Positions 1 to 8,020 of a DNA stretch of 42,990 bases are shown here, in pieces; positions within the stretch are counted from its first letter, which is position 1; the number at the start of each line of letters is the position of its first letter. Location: the NCBI GenBank assembly GCA_004555915.1, contig SFJM01000017.1, positions 1-42,990 on the forward strand, read 5' to 3'. Both the position numbers and the translations under genes were made by a program. This DNA is from Clostridiales bacterium (GTDB taxonomy: Bacteria; Bacillota; Clostridia; Oscillospirales; Butyricicoccaceae). The notes under the pieces are model-generated. The model was given only the letters and a program-made list of their open reading frames with translations. It searched no databases and was not told the origin of the DNA.

Positions 1-54
1 AACGCTAGCCTGTCACGCTAGAGGTCGACGGTTCGAGCCCGTTCTGGGTCGCCA
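1..54 (+). tRNA. tRNA-Asp (GTC), 5' part missing
   Basis: This is the 3' portion of a tRNA cut by the window edge. The anticodon stem 5-9/17-21 pairs perfectly around a seven-base loop carrying anticodon GTC at 12-14. The T arm pairs 27-31 with 39-43 around TTCGAGC, and CCA is encoded at 52-54. The D arm and 5' acceptor strand lie outside the window. Confidence 0.93.
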
Positions 55-83
55 TAATGCTGAAGGTTGAAAAATCTTCACAT

Positions 84-159
<76 letters not shown>

Positions 160-163
160 TTTG

Positions 164-195
164 AAGCCTGATTTCGTATGAAATCAGGCTTTTTT
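164..195 (+). terminator. Intrinsic terminator of the tRNA unit
   Basis: A 12-bp perfect stem (164-175 with 180-191) with loop GTAT is followed directly by a run of T. It closes the tRNA transcript. Confidence 0.93.
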
Positions 196-337
196 GGTGA
201 CTTTTTTTGATGGTTTCAATTACCTGAAACATATGCATTCAAACATTTTCACACAAAGTGATGGTGCAAGTTCTTGCAGCTTTAAAATGATGGAGAGCAG
301 ATTTTTCGGCAAACAGAGCCATACACATATTTTCAGG

Positions 338-366
338 TTGCATTTTATCCAAGAAACGAGTATAAT
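338..366 (+). promoter_or_regulatory. Sigma-A type promoter of the GDPD gene
   Basis: TTGCAT (338-343), a 17-bp spacer and a perfect TATAAT (361-366). The start of transcription would be near 373, giving a leader of about 86 nt before the start codon. A 14-bp palindrome TGCAAGTTCTTGCA lies upstream at 265-278. The rest of 196-337 shows nothing I recognise. Confidence 0.8.
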
Positions 367-385
367 ATAAATACGCAAGGAGTTA

Positions 386-434
386 TTGGAGCAAAGCGCA
401 TGAAAAGATTTTTCGTCTTTTCATGTGCTTTTTT
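386..434 (+). promoter_or_regulatory. Leader terminator with TTGGAG element, likely GlpP-type antitermination site
   Basis: Inside the leader, TTGGAG (386-391) is followed after 3 bases by a 14-bp stem (395-408 with 416-429, one G-T pair) and six T residues (429-434). This is an intrinsic terminator located between promoter and gene. The leaders of the dehydrogenase operon and the ABC operon in this window have the same layout. In Bacillus, GlpP with glycerol 3-phosphate reads through such leader terminators. That the GlpP homologue encoded here acts on this site is inference. Confidence 0.7.
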
Positions 435-458
435 ATTGAAAAGAAAGAGGCGATGATA

Positions 459-1205
459 ATGAAAAAACCTTTGTTGTTTGCTCACCGCGGTTTTTCCGGA
501 GATTATCCGGAAAACAGTCCGCTGGCCTTCTGTATGGCAGTGGAAAAAACGCACGCGGATGGCATCGAAAGTGACGTCCATATTACAAAGGACGGCGAGT
601 TAATCATTTTCCACGATGCTACCCTGGAGCGCACCTCCAATGGCACGGGATGGATTAAGGATCACACATATGATGAATTAATGCAACTGGATATAGGCGC
701 ATGGAAGTCTCCGGCGTTTGCGGGTCAACGAATGTGGACGTTTGACCAGCTACTTGATTTCTGTGATGAAACGAAGATGCTGCTCAATATGGAACTGAAA
801 AATTATGAGGTTTTTTATGAAGGACTGGAGCAGCGCGTGATTGATGCAATTCATGCACATAAGATGGAAGACAGGGTCTTTGTATCATCCTTCAACCACA
901 TTTCCATGCAGGCATTTAAAAAGCTCTGTCCGGAGATTGAAACAGGCTTGCTTTATGATAAGCCGTATCTGGACATGGATAAATACATTGAACGTTCCAA
1001 TGCGGACAACATGCATCCACGCTATATGCTGCTGCAATATCAGCCGGAGCTGATGCAGTTGTATCATGGCCGGGGAATGAAGGTAAATACATGGACAGTA
1101 AATGATGAAGAAAACATGCGCGATATGATTACACGCGGTGTGGATTGCATTATTTCGAACCATCCGGATCTCCTTTGCCGTGTGGCAGATGAGATGTGCG
1201 GCTGA
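459..1205 (+). CDS. Glycerophosphodiester phosphodiesterase (GDPD)
   Basis: Hydrolyses glycerophosphodiesters to sn-glycerol 3-phosphate and an alcohol. The 249-residue protein is a single GDPD TIM barrel. It has the HRG motif at H9-R10-G11, PENS at 17-20, the metal-binding pair E37/D39, and HD at 52-53. No signal peptide is visible, so it should be cytosolic. ATG 459 is preferred because AAGAGG at 445-450 is 8 bases upstream; ATG 453 in the same frame is too close and an upstream ATG at 423 lies inside the leader terminator. It faces the glycerol-3-phosphate dehydrogenase operon, which would consume its product. Its leader suggests antitermination control. The family is sure; the exact substrate is not. 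Confidence 0.93.
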   Translation: MKKPLLFAHRGFSGDYPENSPLAFCMAVEKTHADGIESDVHITKDGELIIFHDATLERTSNGTGWIKDHTYDELMQLDIGAWKSPAFAGQRMWTFDQLLDFCDETKMLLNMELKNYEVFYEGLEQRVIDAIHAHKMEDRVFVSSFNHISMQAFKKLCPEIETGLLYDKPYLDMDKYIERSNADNMHPRYMLLQYQPELMQLYHGRGMKVNTWTVNDEENMRDMITRGVDCIISNHPDLLCRVADEMCG

Positions 1206-1230
1206 AACAAATTGATATAAAAGAACAAGG

Positions 1231-1314
1231 GTGCTGTGCAGCATAAAGCTTCACAGCACTCTGTTTTATTTCAAAAGAAAAAGGGCTCTGTGCTGCAATG
1301 CACAGGGCCCTTTT
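1231..1314. terminator. Double hairpin between convergent genes
   Basis: The first hairpin (1231-1238 with 1252-1259) has a T-poor tail and ends the GDPD transcript. The second is a 14-bp stem (1280-1293 with 1300-1313) flanked by A on one side and T on the other, so it can terminate on both strands, including the leftward mgtC transcript. Confidence 0.8.
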
Positions 1315-1361
1315 GGAAAGAGGGAAACTAAGCGAAACGGAAAGGCGGAAACCGGGAGATA

Positions 1362-2054
1362 TCAGAGCTCTTCCGCAAGAATTACGCCCTTCGTCGAAGA
1401 GACGATTTGAATTACCCGTTCAACAGGGCAGCGTTTGTTCAACCGAAGCGTAAAAATAGCACAGGCATTGTGTTTTTTACTTCCTCTGGAGCGGGTGATC
1501 TCCATATTAAGGATTTTTAAATCCAGTTCCCGGTACAGCTTCAATACATTTTCCAGACATGCTTTGTCGGTGTATTCCATGTACAGGTTGATTTCCGGAA
1601 CATGATCCAGTACCCGATACTCCAGCTTAGAGAACAGAAGCTCCGCAATCAGAATCATGAAGGTTGTAATGATACCGCCTTCATAAAAGCCGCCGCCAAG
1701 CGCAAGACCAATAATAGCGGAAGCCCACAGACCCGCAGCTGTTGTCAGTCCTTTCACGCGCTGCTGCCGGGTGACGATAATCGTGCCTGCGCCGATGAAA
1801 CCGATTCCTGCAACAACCTGTGCGCCAAGGCGTGCCATGTCTGTATAATAATGCATATTTAAGTATAGGTACTGGCTGGTCAGTGTAGTCATTGCCGCAC
1901 CGAGACAGATCAGAATATGGGTGCGGAATCCGGCAGGACGGCGCTTGTATGCACGTTCGATTCCAACCAATCCACCGCAGATCACGGCAAGAACCAATCG
2001 CAGCGTGATTGCTGCCAGTGTAACTGACCGGAATCCATCAAAAATAGATAACAT
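1362..2054 (-). CDS. MgtC/SapB family membrane protein, copy 2
   Basis: A 230-residue protein with several N-terminal membrane segments and the family signature around GGLVGIERAYKRRPAGFRT, followed by GAAMTTLTSQY and GIGFIGAGTI. A soluble ACT-like C-terminal domain follows. MgtC proteins influence magnesium/phosphate homeostasis and, in some bacteria, inhibit ATP synthase; no transport role is proven. The start at 2054 is chosen because AGGGAGAG sits 7 bases upstream, whereas the longer frame to 2081 would overlap the preceding gene. It lies 13 bp after a paralogue and is the last gene of the leftward dehydrogenase operon. Function here is unknown. Confidence 0.87.
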   Translation of the reverse strand: MLSIFDGFRSVTLAAITLRLVLAVICGGLVGIERAYKRRPAGFRTHILICLGAAMTTLTSQYLYLNMHYYTDMARLGAQVVAGIGFIGAGTIIVTRQQRVKGLTTAAGLWASAIIGLALGGGFYEGGIITTFMILIAELLFSKLEYRVLDHVPEINLYMEYTDKACLENVLKLYRELDLKILNMEITRSRGSKKHNACAIFTLRLNKRCPVERVIQIVSSTKGVILAEEL

Positions 2055-2067
2055 ATGCGTACTCTCC

Positions 2068-2793
2068 CTATATTTCTTCAATGGTATAAATACAGTCCAT
2101 ATCCGAAAGAGCTGACAGGATCTGCGTGTGTGTTTTTCTCTGATTTAGATGAACTGAAAATACAGCGCTGGGATTGCGGGAGCGTTTTTCCCGACCGCGT
2201 TCAATATCCACATCAAAAATCTGTACATTCTGTGTTTTGATGCGATTGATAATGGTTCCCATATTGTCCAGAGACTCAAATTCCACATAGATATTCATGA
2301 TTTTGGCATTTTCTCGAATAAAATTGTCAATAATCGGGAAAATGCGGATACACAGAAAAATGAGGACAAAGGCGAGTGCAATGCATTCATAGAATCCTGC
2401 TCCGACAGCAAGACCCATACATGCGGAGGCCCACAGGCCGGCTGCGGTTGTAAGGCCTTTGACCTGCTGGCGACCGGTGACGATGATGGTACCGGCACCG
2501 AGAAAACCAATGCCGTTAATTACCTGTGCGCCGAAACGGGAAACGTCGGTTCGCAGGCCGATATCTTCGGCCAGGGAGGCCCAATGCGTGGAAACCATAG
2601 TGAATTCGTACTGGCTCAGCAGCATGGTCAGCGCTGCACCAAGACAAACCAGCATATAGGTTCGACATCCGGCAGGACGGCGCTTTCGGCCGCGTTCCAA
2701 TCCGATCATTCCTCCGCTGATCATTGCCAGTGCAAGCCGGAATGTTACGGATAGTATATTTAGTTCACGGAGATAATCTAATTCTGCGCCCAT
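2068..2793 (-). CDS. MgtC/SapB family membrane protein, copy 1
   Basis: A 241-residue paralogue of the next gene, with the same block GGMIGLERGRKRRPAGCRT, GAALTMLLSQY and GIGFLGAGTI, predicted membrane segments in the first 150 residues and a C-terminal regulatory-type domain. AAGAAGGG lies 8 bases before ATG 2793. It follows the DUF1667 gene by 45 bp, so it could be read from the same promoter. The two copies clearly differ in sequence, so the duplication is old or they differ in role. Family is confident, substrate is not known. Confidence 0.88.
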   Translation of the reverse strand: MGAELDYLRELNILSVTFRLALAMISGGMIGLERGRKRRPAGCRTYMLVCLGAALTMLLSQYEFTMVSTHWASLAEDIGLRTDVSRFGAQVINGIGFLGAGTIIVTGRQQVKGLTTAAGLWASACMGLAVGAGFYECIALAFVLIFLCIRIFPIIDNFIRENAKIMNIYVEFESLDNMGTIINRIKTQNVQIFDVDIERGREKRSRNPSAVFSVHLNQRKTHTQILSALSDMDCIYTIEEI

Positions 2794-2838
2794 TGGTTAT
2801 TCCCTTCTTTCGTGCGCGTAATATGATGATTTTTGCGG

Positions 2839-3183
2839 TTACAGTGTCTTTGCTGCCACAATGTTGACATCTGTGCCCAGAATATTTGCCGCCAGAACCT
2901 GACCGACCTTTACCGGGGACTGTACAGTGATGCTGTCAATGAGTGCCATACAGTCAAACATTTTTTCCTTTGGAAGGGGGCGATCGGTCTTGACCGGAAG
3001 GCGGGGCAGCATTGCTCCGTCAATTCGAACCGTGGAAGTCACAACACGCACGGGATGCAGCAGCTCATTTTTGCCATATTCTGCGCCGCGCGGACAGGAA
3101 TTGCCCGTAACAGCATATCCGTTTTCTTCGTCAACAGACAGATGACAGCCCTTTGGACAGGTAATACAGATGATGTTGGTCAT
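2839..3183 (-). CDS. DUF1667 protein, Cys-rich partner of GlpA/GlpB-like dehydrogenase
   Basis: A 114-residue protein starting with four cysteines at 6, 9, 13 and 30 (C-x2-C-x3-C-x16-C), which could bind an iron-sulfur cluster or zinc. The remainder, with VSPVKVGQVLAANILGTDVNIVA-like composition, is typical of DUF1667. Members are nearly always encoded after the two FAD proteins of anaerobic glycerol-3-phosphate dehydrogenase in Firmicutes, and may replace the GlpC electron-transfer subunit. The start overlaps the end of the upstream gene by 4 bases, so translation is probably coupled. The role in electron transfer is inference. Confidence 0.88.
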   Translation of the reverse strand: MTNIICITCPKGCHLSVDEENGYAVTGNSCPRGAEYGKNELLHPVRVVTSTVRIDGAMLPRLPVKTDRPLPKEKMFDCMALIDSITVQSPVKVGQVLAANILGTDVNIVAAKTL

Positions 3184-4442
3184 TTCGAGCCCTCCTCAAC
3201 AGAAACAGTGATGGCACCCTGTGCCCGTTCCAGCAGGACACGAGGCAGTTTGATATTTTCCATCTCGCCGGGAGCCATGCGTTCACGACGGAAGGAAGCA
3301 ATCTGTGCGCCGGTTTCATCCGTGACGGTGATACAGCTTTCTCCACAGACTGCACGAACACGGAAGAAAACATCCACCGCAGCAAACCATGCATCCATAT
3401 GGATATGCTGTGGAACCGTGTAGCCAACCAGATTTCCATTATGGATGTCCAGTACATGGTCTGTTGAAAGCTGCTTGCCGGCAGAATATGCAGCTGCAGC
3501 TTTGCCGGCCCGGGCAGCTTCTGCAGTGACAAAATCAACTAGGTCATGCACATGCAATACATTGCCGCAGGCAAATACGCCGGGCATGGAGGTTTCCATG
3601 TTTTCGTATACGACAGGGCCATTGGTACGGGGATCCATCTGGATGCCCGCGCCGCGGGACAGCTCGTTTTCCGGGATCAGGCCCACAGACAACAGGACTG
3701 TGTCACAGTCAAAGGCCATTTCGGTGCCCGGGATTGGACGGCGGTCCGGACCGACCTCGGCGACAACAACGCGTTCTACGCGGTCTTTGCCCTGGATGTC
3801 GGTGATGGTATGGGACAGATACAGCGGGATATCAAAATCGTCCAGACACTGTACAATATTACGGGTGAGGCCGCCGGAGTACGGCATGACCTCTACACAT
3901 GCCAGAACCTTTGCGCCTTCCAGCGTCATGCGGCGTGCCATGATAAGGCCGATGTCACCCGAACCGAGGATGACCACCCGCTTGCCAACCATATAGCCTT
4001 CAATATTGAGATACCGCTGTGCCGTACCTGCGGTAAAGACACCGGCAGGACGGGTGCCGGGGATGGCGATTGCACCGCGAGTACGTTCGCGGCAGCCCAT
4101 AGCCAGAACAACAGCACCGGCTTCCAGCACCTCATATCCACCGGCGGAGGAGACAATATGTACCTCTTTTTCTTGTGTAATCTCCAGAACCATGGCATCC
4201 AGACGGACATCCACACCGGTGTTCTGAAGCATTTCAATAAATCGGCCGGCATATTCCGGACCGGTCAGTTCTTCTTTAAAGTAGTGCAGGCCAAAGCCAT
4301 TGTGAATGCACTGATTCAGGATGCCGCCCAGTTCGCGGTCACGCTCAACAATACAAATGGAACGGCAGCCATCTTCCCATGCGGCGTTGGCTGCGGACAG
4401 GCCGGCAGGGCCGCCGCCGATAATAACCAGATCGTATTTCAT
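3180..4442 (-). CDS. FAD/NAD(P)-binding oxidoreductase, GlpB-like subunit
   Basis: A 420-residue pyridine-nucleotide-disulfide oxidoreductase-type protein. It begins with the FAD dinucleotide fold VIIGGGPAGLSAA, has a second nucleotide-binding fold VVILGSGDIGLIMARR in the middle, and ends with the FAD-contact segment MPGVFACGNVLHVHD. The redox-active CxxC of true disulfide reductases is not seen. It overlaps both neighbours by 4 bases, so the three genes form a tight unit. Known relatives transfer electrons from the GlpA-like subunit in anaerobic glycerol 3-phosphate oxidation. Confidence 0.88.
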   Translation of the reverse strand: MKYDLVIIGGGPAGLSAANAAWEDGCRSICIVERDRELGGILNQCIHNGFGLHYFKEELTGPEYAGRFIEMLQNTGVDVRLDAMVLEITQEKEVHIVSSAGGYEVLEAGAVVLAMGCRERTRGAIAIPGTRPAGVFTAGTAQRYLNIEGYMVGKRVVILGSGDIGLIMARRMTLEGAKVLACVEVMPYSGGLTRNIVQCLDDFDIPLYLSHTITDIQGKDRVERVVVAEVGPDRRPIPGTEMAFDCDTVLLSVGLIPENELSRGAGIQMDPRTNGPVVYENMETSMPGVFACGNVLHVHDLVDFVTAEAARAGKAAAAYSAGKQLSTDHVLDIHNGNLVGYTVPQHIHMDAWFAAVDVFFRVRAVCGESCITVTDETGAQIASFRRERMAPGEMENIKLPRVLLERAQGAITVSVEEGSK

Positions 4443-5881
4443 GCCTTTGTGCCTCCTTTGGTTTCGCCAATCAGCAGAGTTGTTCCGTCGCCGTCCTGCA
4501 GGATATCCAGCGGGTTTGTCGCAAGCTCACGTGCCAGAATATCCAGCACACGCGGACCGCAGAAACCGCCCTGGCATCGGCCCATACCTGCGCCCGCACG
4601 GCGCTTGATGCCGTCGATGGAACAGGGAGGAATGGGGGAGTGAATGGCGGCGACGATTTCTCCCTCTGTAATCGTTTCACAGCGGCAGATTACCCGTCCA
4701 TACCGTGCATCTTTGGCAATCAACTTTGCTTTTTCCTGCTGGGACAGCTCCTTAAAGCGGATCTGCGTGCGGGTTCCGTCCCAGTTTGCCTTTTGGTTCA
4801 GCGTAACACCCATGTCAGCCAGAATGCCGGCTGCATATTCTGCAATGGCGGGAGCCGCAGACAGTCCGGGCGATTTGATGCCGGCAACATGCAGCATACG
4901 CGGGCATGCTCTGGCAGGACGAATGATAAAATCAGATTCTGAAGTGACAGCGCGTACACCGGCAAACGTGCGGATGGACTGGCGCAGGTCGATGCCATCC
5001 ACGCTCTTACGGCTGGCAGCAGCCACTGCATCCAGACCATCAAGACTGGTTTCGCGATTATATGGCGATTTCACCGGAACCGCATTGGGGCCGACCAGCA
5101 GATTCCCATGCACGGTCTGGGTGACAAGGACACCCTTTCCGGCGGCAGTGGGGCACTGGAAAATGACATGGTTTACCAGGCTGCCGCTGGATTTATCCAG
5201 TAAATAATATTCACCACGGGACGGCATAGCCTCCCATTCGGTCTCACCGGTCAAGGCACAGATTTCATGTCCCCAGCCGCCAGCACAGTTGACAAGATAC
5301 CGGGTTTCATAGTCGCCGGATTCGGTGTGCACCACAACGGAATCCTCACGCTGCTCCAGACCGGTAACGCCGTTGCGCAGCTTCAGTGTTACGCCGTTGC
5401 GTACCGCAGTTTCTGCTTCCGCAATACATAATCCCCAGGGATCAATAATGCCGGCAGAGGGGGCATACAGGGCCGCACAGACCTGTTGTGACAGATGCGG
5501 CTCCATTTCACGTGCTTCCTCTCCGGACAGAATCCGGATACCCGGCACGCCGTTTTTGATGCCATTGTCATACAGCTTTTCCAGATGCTTCCGGTCCTTT
5601 TCGTCAAATGCCAGCACGAGCGAACCAATCCGCTTATACCGGACATCCAGCTTCCGGCAAAGGTCCTCCATCATTTCCGCACCGCGGACATTCAGTCTGG
5701 AAATCAGCGTCCCCGGCTCTGGATCATAGCCAGCATGCACAATGGCGCTGTTGGCCTTGGTCGTTCCCATGGCAATGTCATTTTCCTTCTCCAGAACCAG
5801 AACCTGCAGATCATACTGCGACAGCTGATAGGCGAGAGAGGCACCTATGATGCCACAGCCAACAATTGTGATATCGTACAT
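4439..5881 (-). CDS. Glycerol-3-phosphate dehydrogenase, GlpA-like FAD subunit with BFD-type iron-sulfur domain
   Basis: Oxidises sn-glycerol 3-phosphate to dihydroxyacetone phosphate. The 480-residue protein has an N-terminal DAO fold (ITIVGCGIIGASLAYQLS) and, in the last 90 residues, a BFD-like [2Fe-2S] domain with ICRCETITEGE and a later GRCQGGFCGPR giving the four cysteines. ATG 5881 is preferred over the longer frame since GGGGAGGAGA is 7 bases upstream. It is the first gene of the leftward operon and follows a terminator-containing leader. The L-2-hydroxyglutarate oxidase family is related, but gene context with GlpP, DUF1667 and GDPD favours glycerol 3-phosphate. Confidence 0.88.
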   Translation of the reverse strand: MYDITIVGCGIIGASLAYQLSQYDLQVLVLEKENDIAMGTTKANSAIVHAGYDPEPGTLISRLNVRGAEMMEDLCRKLDVRYKRIGSLVLAFDEKDRKHLEKLYDNGIKNGVPGIRILSGEEAREMEPHLSQQVCAALYAPSAGIIDPWGLCIAEAETAVRNGVTLKLRNGVTGLEQREDSVVVHTESGDYETRYLVNCAGGWGHEICALTGETEWEAMPSRGEYYLLDKSSGSLVNHVIFQCPTAAGKGVLVTQTVHGNLLVGPNAVPVKSPYNRETSLDGLDAVAAASRKSVDGIDLRQSIRTFAGVRAVTSESDFIIRPARACPRMLHVAGIKSPGLSAAPAIAEYAAGILADMGVTLNQKANWDGTRTQIRFKELSQQEKAKLIAKDARYGRVICRCETITEGEIVAAIHSPIPPCSIDGIKRRAGAGMGRCQGGFCGPRVLDILARELATNPLDILQDGDGTTLLIGETKGGTKA

Positions 5882-5931
5882 ATACAATCTCCTCCCCATT
5901 TCTTTTTTGTGTCAATATGTGTCGAGTAGAT

Positions 5932-5992
5932 AAAAAAAGAGCCAAAGCAAACAACCGTAAAAACGGCGTATCACTTTGACTCAAATCTCCAA
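5932..5992 (-). promoter_or_regulatory. Leader terminator with TTGGAG element, likely GlpP-type antitermination site
   Basis: Read on the minus strand, TTGGAG (5987-5992) is followed by ATTT and then a 9-bp stem GAGTCAAAG/CTTTGGCTC (5974-5982 with 5939-5947, one U-G pair). An inner stem lies at 5955-5966 and a T tract at 5932-5938. It ends about 50 nt before the dehydrogenase start codon. This matches the known design of GlpP-controlled glpD leaders, and a GlpP homologue is encoded immediately upstream. Confidence 0.8.
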
Positions 5993-6019
5993 AAACAATA
6001 TTCACTTCAGCTTGATCTC

Positions 6020-6048
6020 ACTATATCACAGAAATCCCGGGAATGCAA
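6020..6048 (-). promoter_or_regulatory. Promoter of the dehydrogenase operon
   Basis: On the minus strand TTGCAT (6043-6048), 17-bp spacer and TATAGT (6020-6025). Transcription would start near 6013, giving a leader of about 130 nt that contains the terminator at 5932-5992. Confidence 0.78.
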
Positions 6049-6120
6049 GAGGATTTTTTGTTGATTTTTTCAAAAGAATATGCAGAACACTTCGGCAAGC
6101 AGGAAATGACCGCCGGAGCA

Positions 6121-6693
6121 TTATACAAACCAGAGAGATTCGCTGGTTGTTGAGACAGCAAGAGCACCGGCAGAAAGGGCGGACATAATGTCCTGCTTGT
6201 CCACGATCAGGCCGCTGGCAATAATCGGCTGGCGGATCTTTTGCGACAGGCGTGCCGTAACCCGCGGCATGGTTCCCGGGAGGATATCCACCGCATCCGC
6301 GTAGGACGACTGCTTGCGGACATTCTCAAAGGAAAGGGAATCCAGCAGGAAGAAACGCTGGATGGTGATAAGTCCCAGATCCTTTGCATGGCGGATTAAG
6401 TTGATCCGTGTGGAAATGATGCCGTCCGCACGGGTGTTTTGCGCGATAAAGTCCACGGAGATATCCTTGCCCGTCAGGCCTTCAATCAGATCGGTATGGA
6501 CAAAGACCAGTTTATCTCCCTGCTTGGCATGCTCTACCAGTGAAGCAATATTTAAAATTGTGCCATACAACAGGAATATTGCGGCGCAGTCGGATGCAAG
6601 TGCTTTTTCCAGGCCTTCGTCATTTTTGACAGCCGCGATCACAGGGGAGTCCTGCAGCAGCTCTGAAAAATGATATCTGTTGTTCGTCATCAT
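6121..6693 (-). CDS. glpP: Glycerol uptake operon antiterminator, GlpP family
   Basis: A 190-residue TIM-barrel-like RNA-binding regulator. GlpP proteins bind leader mRNA when charged with glycerol 3-phosphate and prevent premature termination of glp genes. Family features visible are DSPVIAAVKNDEGLEKAL near the start, IFLLYGTILNI, VFVHTDLIEGL, ADGIISTR, ALDIL-type VDILPGTMPRV and a C-terminal IASGLIVDKQDI. Start 6693 is chosen because AAGAGG is 6 bases upstream; the frame is open to 6708. Length matches the family. It sits between two divergent targets that both have leader terminators, which supports the assignment. Confidence 0.9.
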   Translation of the reverse strand: MMTNNRYHFSELLQDSPVIAAVKNDEGLEKALASDCAAIFLLYGTILNIASLVEHAKQGDKLVFVHTDLIEGLTGKDISVDFIAQNTRADGIISTRINLIRHAKDLGLITIQRFFLLDSLSFENVRKQSSYADAVDILPGTMPRVTARLSQKIRQPIIASGLIVDKQDIMSALSAGALAVSTTSESLWFV

Positions 6694-6764
6694 GCTATAC
6701 CTCTTCATGTTTTACAATTGCTTTTTCCAGATTTTACAGAAATTTATCTATATTTAATATAAAC

Positions 6765-6773
6765 AGTATAGCA
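6765..6773 (-). promoter_or_regulatory. Extended -10 element for glpP
   Basis: On the minus strand TGC-TATACT (6773 to 6765) is an extended -10 sequence about 75 bp before the glpP start codon. No convincing -35 hexamer is present. The surrounding 6694-6888 is A+T-rich and otherwise unremarkable. Confidence 0.45.
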
Positions 6774-6888
6774 TATATCGGAAGTTTCTGGTAAAATGAA
6801 TAAAAGAAACAAATGAAAATAGTGCACAAAAATACGTGGAGAAAACTGTTAAAATTGTAGGAATCGACTTTGAGTTGCAAAAAATGAC

Positions 6889-6917
6889 TTGCAGAACACC
6901 GGGCTGTATGCTATAAT
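6889..6917 (+). promoter_or_regulatory. Promoter of the ABC transporter operon
   Basis: TTGCAG (6889-6894), 17-bp spacer, TATAAT (6912-6917). The predicted start near 6924 leaves a leader of roughly 225 nt before ATG 7151, with a terminator-like structure inside. Confidence 0.8.
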
Positions 6918-6942
6918 TTGGTCAAATCAAATAAACAGTGCT

Positions 6943-7032
6943 TATGGAGAAACGAGTCAAAGCAATCAGAGGTCTATTCCTTTTCTATGGGAGTATCTCT
7001 GTGTTATGGCTTGATTTTTTTTGCTTTTTTTT
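6943..7032 (+). promoter_or_regulatory. Leader with TATGGAG element and terminator-like hairpin
   Basis: TATGGAG (6943-6949) is followed by 4 bases and GAGTCAAAG (6954-6962). That nine-base block is identical to the terminator stem of the dehydrogenase leader. AGTCAAAGC (6955-6963) can pair with GCTTGATT (7009-7016) around an inner CAGAG/CTCTG hairpin, and T tracts follow at 7015-7022 and 7025-7032. I read this as a third GlpP-type leader. The pairing is weaker and longer-range than in the other two. Confidence 0.6.
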
Positions 7033-7150
7033 AGCAGAGCATGATTTGTTTGTTTTTACAAGGATGATTTCCGGGATGAATCGAGGCGGCCAGTTCATAC
7101 CGGAAAGCATGGAGACAAGAGAAATAAGAAAGAAAAGGGGTGGAAACTTA

Positions 7151-7996
7151 ATGTTTAAAATGTTAAACCCAAGGCGCTTCTACCATGCAGTTGGAAAAAA
7201 GAAATTTTTGGAATTTCTGCTTCTCGCTGTGTTCATCCTGTTCTTCTATGGACCGTTGCTGAACATGCTGATGCTGGCTTTTGCCAACGAATACAGCGTT
7301 CCCAATGTCCTGCCGCAGGAATGGGGCTTTAAATGGTGGGGCTATGTCTTCAGCCAGAAGAGTCTTGTATCTTCCATCGTCCAGTCCTTCGTGATTGCAA
7401 TTGTCACAACGATTGTTTCAATGATTTTCTGCATCCCGGCGGCGTATTCCATCGCACGGTTCAAGTACCGGGGACGCAAGATCTTCATGCTGTCGTTCCT
7501 GCTGACCAATGCATTCCCGAAGCTGGGTATCTACACCTCCATCGCTGTTTTGTTCTACAAATATGGCCTGATGGGTACTTATGTGGGCGTCGTTATCATT
7601 CATATGATTAATTCCATGATGTTCATGGTATGGCTGCCATCCAGTGCCTTCCGTTCGGTTCACCGGCAGCAGGAGGAGGCAGCACGTGATGTGGGAGCGG
7701 GGCCAATCCGCACCTTCTTCAAGGTCACCCTGCCGATGGCCATGCCGGGTATCGCGGTTGCAACACTGTATACCTTCCTGGGCTCCATGGAAGAAGCGCA
7801 GGGCACCATGCTCGTCGGTCTGGCAAAGATTCAGACCATGCCGGTTGCCATGTACGGTATTGTACTCGATTCCTCTGCTGTACAGATCGGTGCGGTATTT
7901 GCAATCCTGCTGATTATCCCGTCAGCAGTCATGATCTTCCTGATGCGCAAATACATCGGCCCAGAAGCGATTTCCGGCGGCTTTAAGATGAAATAA
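7151..7996 (+). CDS. ABC transporter permease (PotC/ThiP-like)
   Basis: A 281-residue inner-membrane permease with about six membrane helices and the cytoplasmic EAA loop, seen as EEAARDVGAGPIRTFFKVTLPMA with the conserved G. The open frame runs back to 6938, but that extension translates the leader hairpin. ATG 7151 has GGGGTGG 7 bases upstream and gives normal length. It is the first gene of a set of four that together form one importer (permease, ATPase, binding protein, permease). The class is that of importers for polyamines, iron, thiamine or 2-aminoethylphosphonate. Substrate is inferred from context as a phosphodiester or phosphonate. Confidence 0.9.
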   Translation: MFKMLNPRRFYHAVGKKKFLEFLLLAVFILFFYGPLLNMLMLAFANEYSVPNVLPQEWGFKWWGYVFSQKSLVSSIVQSFVIAIVTTIVSMIFCIPAAYSIARFKYRGRKIFMLSFLLTNAFPKLGIYTSIAVLFYKYGLMGTYVGVVIIHMINSMMFMVWLPSSAFRSVHRQQEEAARDVGAGPIRTFFKVTLPMAMPGIAVATLYTFLGSMEEAQGTMLVGLAKIQTMPVAMYGIVLDSSAVQIGAVFAILLIIPSAVMIFLMRKYIGPEAISGGFKMK

Positions 7997-8020
7997 CAGG
8001 ACATTGGAGGATTAAAGTGA

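Noticed and set aside
3546..4643. A 365-codon plus-strand frame opposite the GlpB-like gene
   Set aside because: Shadow frame; the minus-strand flavoprotein has both nucleotide-binding folds and coupled overlaps with its neighbours.
6938..7150. N-terminal extension of the first ABC permease
   Set aside because: It would translate the leader hairpin and T tracts; ATG 7151 has the ribosome site and gives the normal family length.
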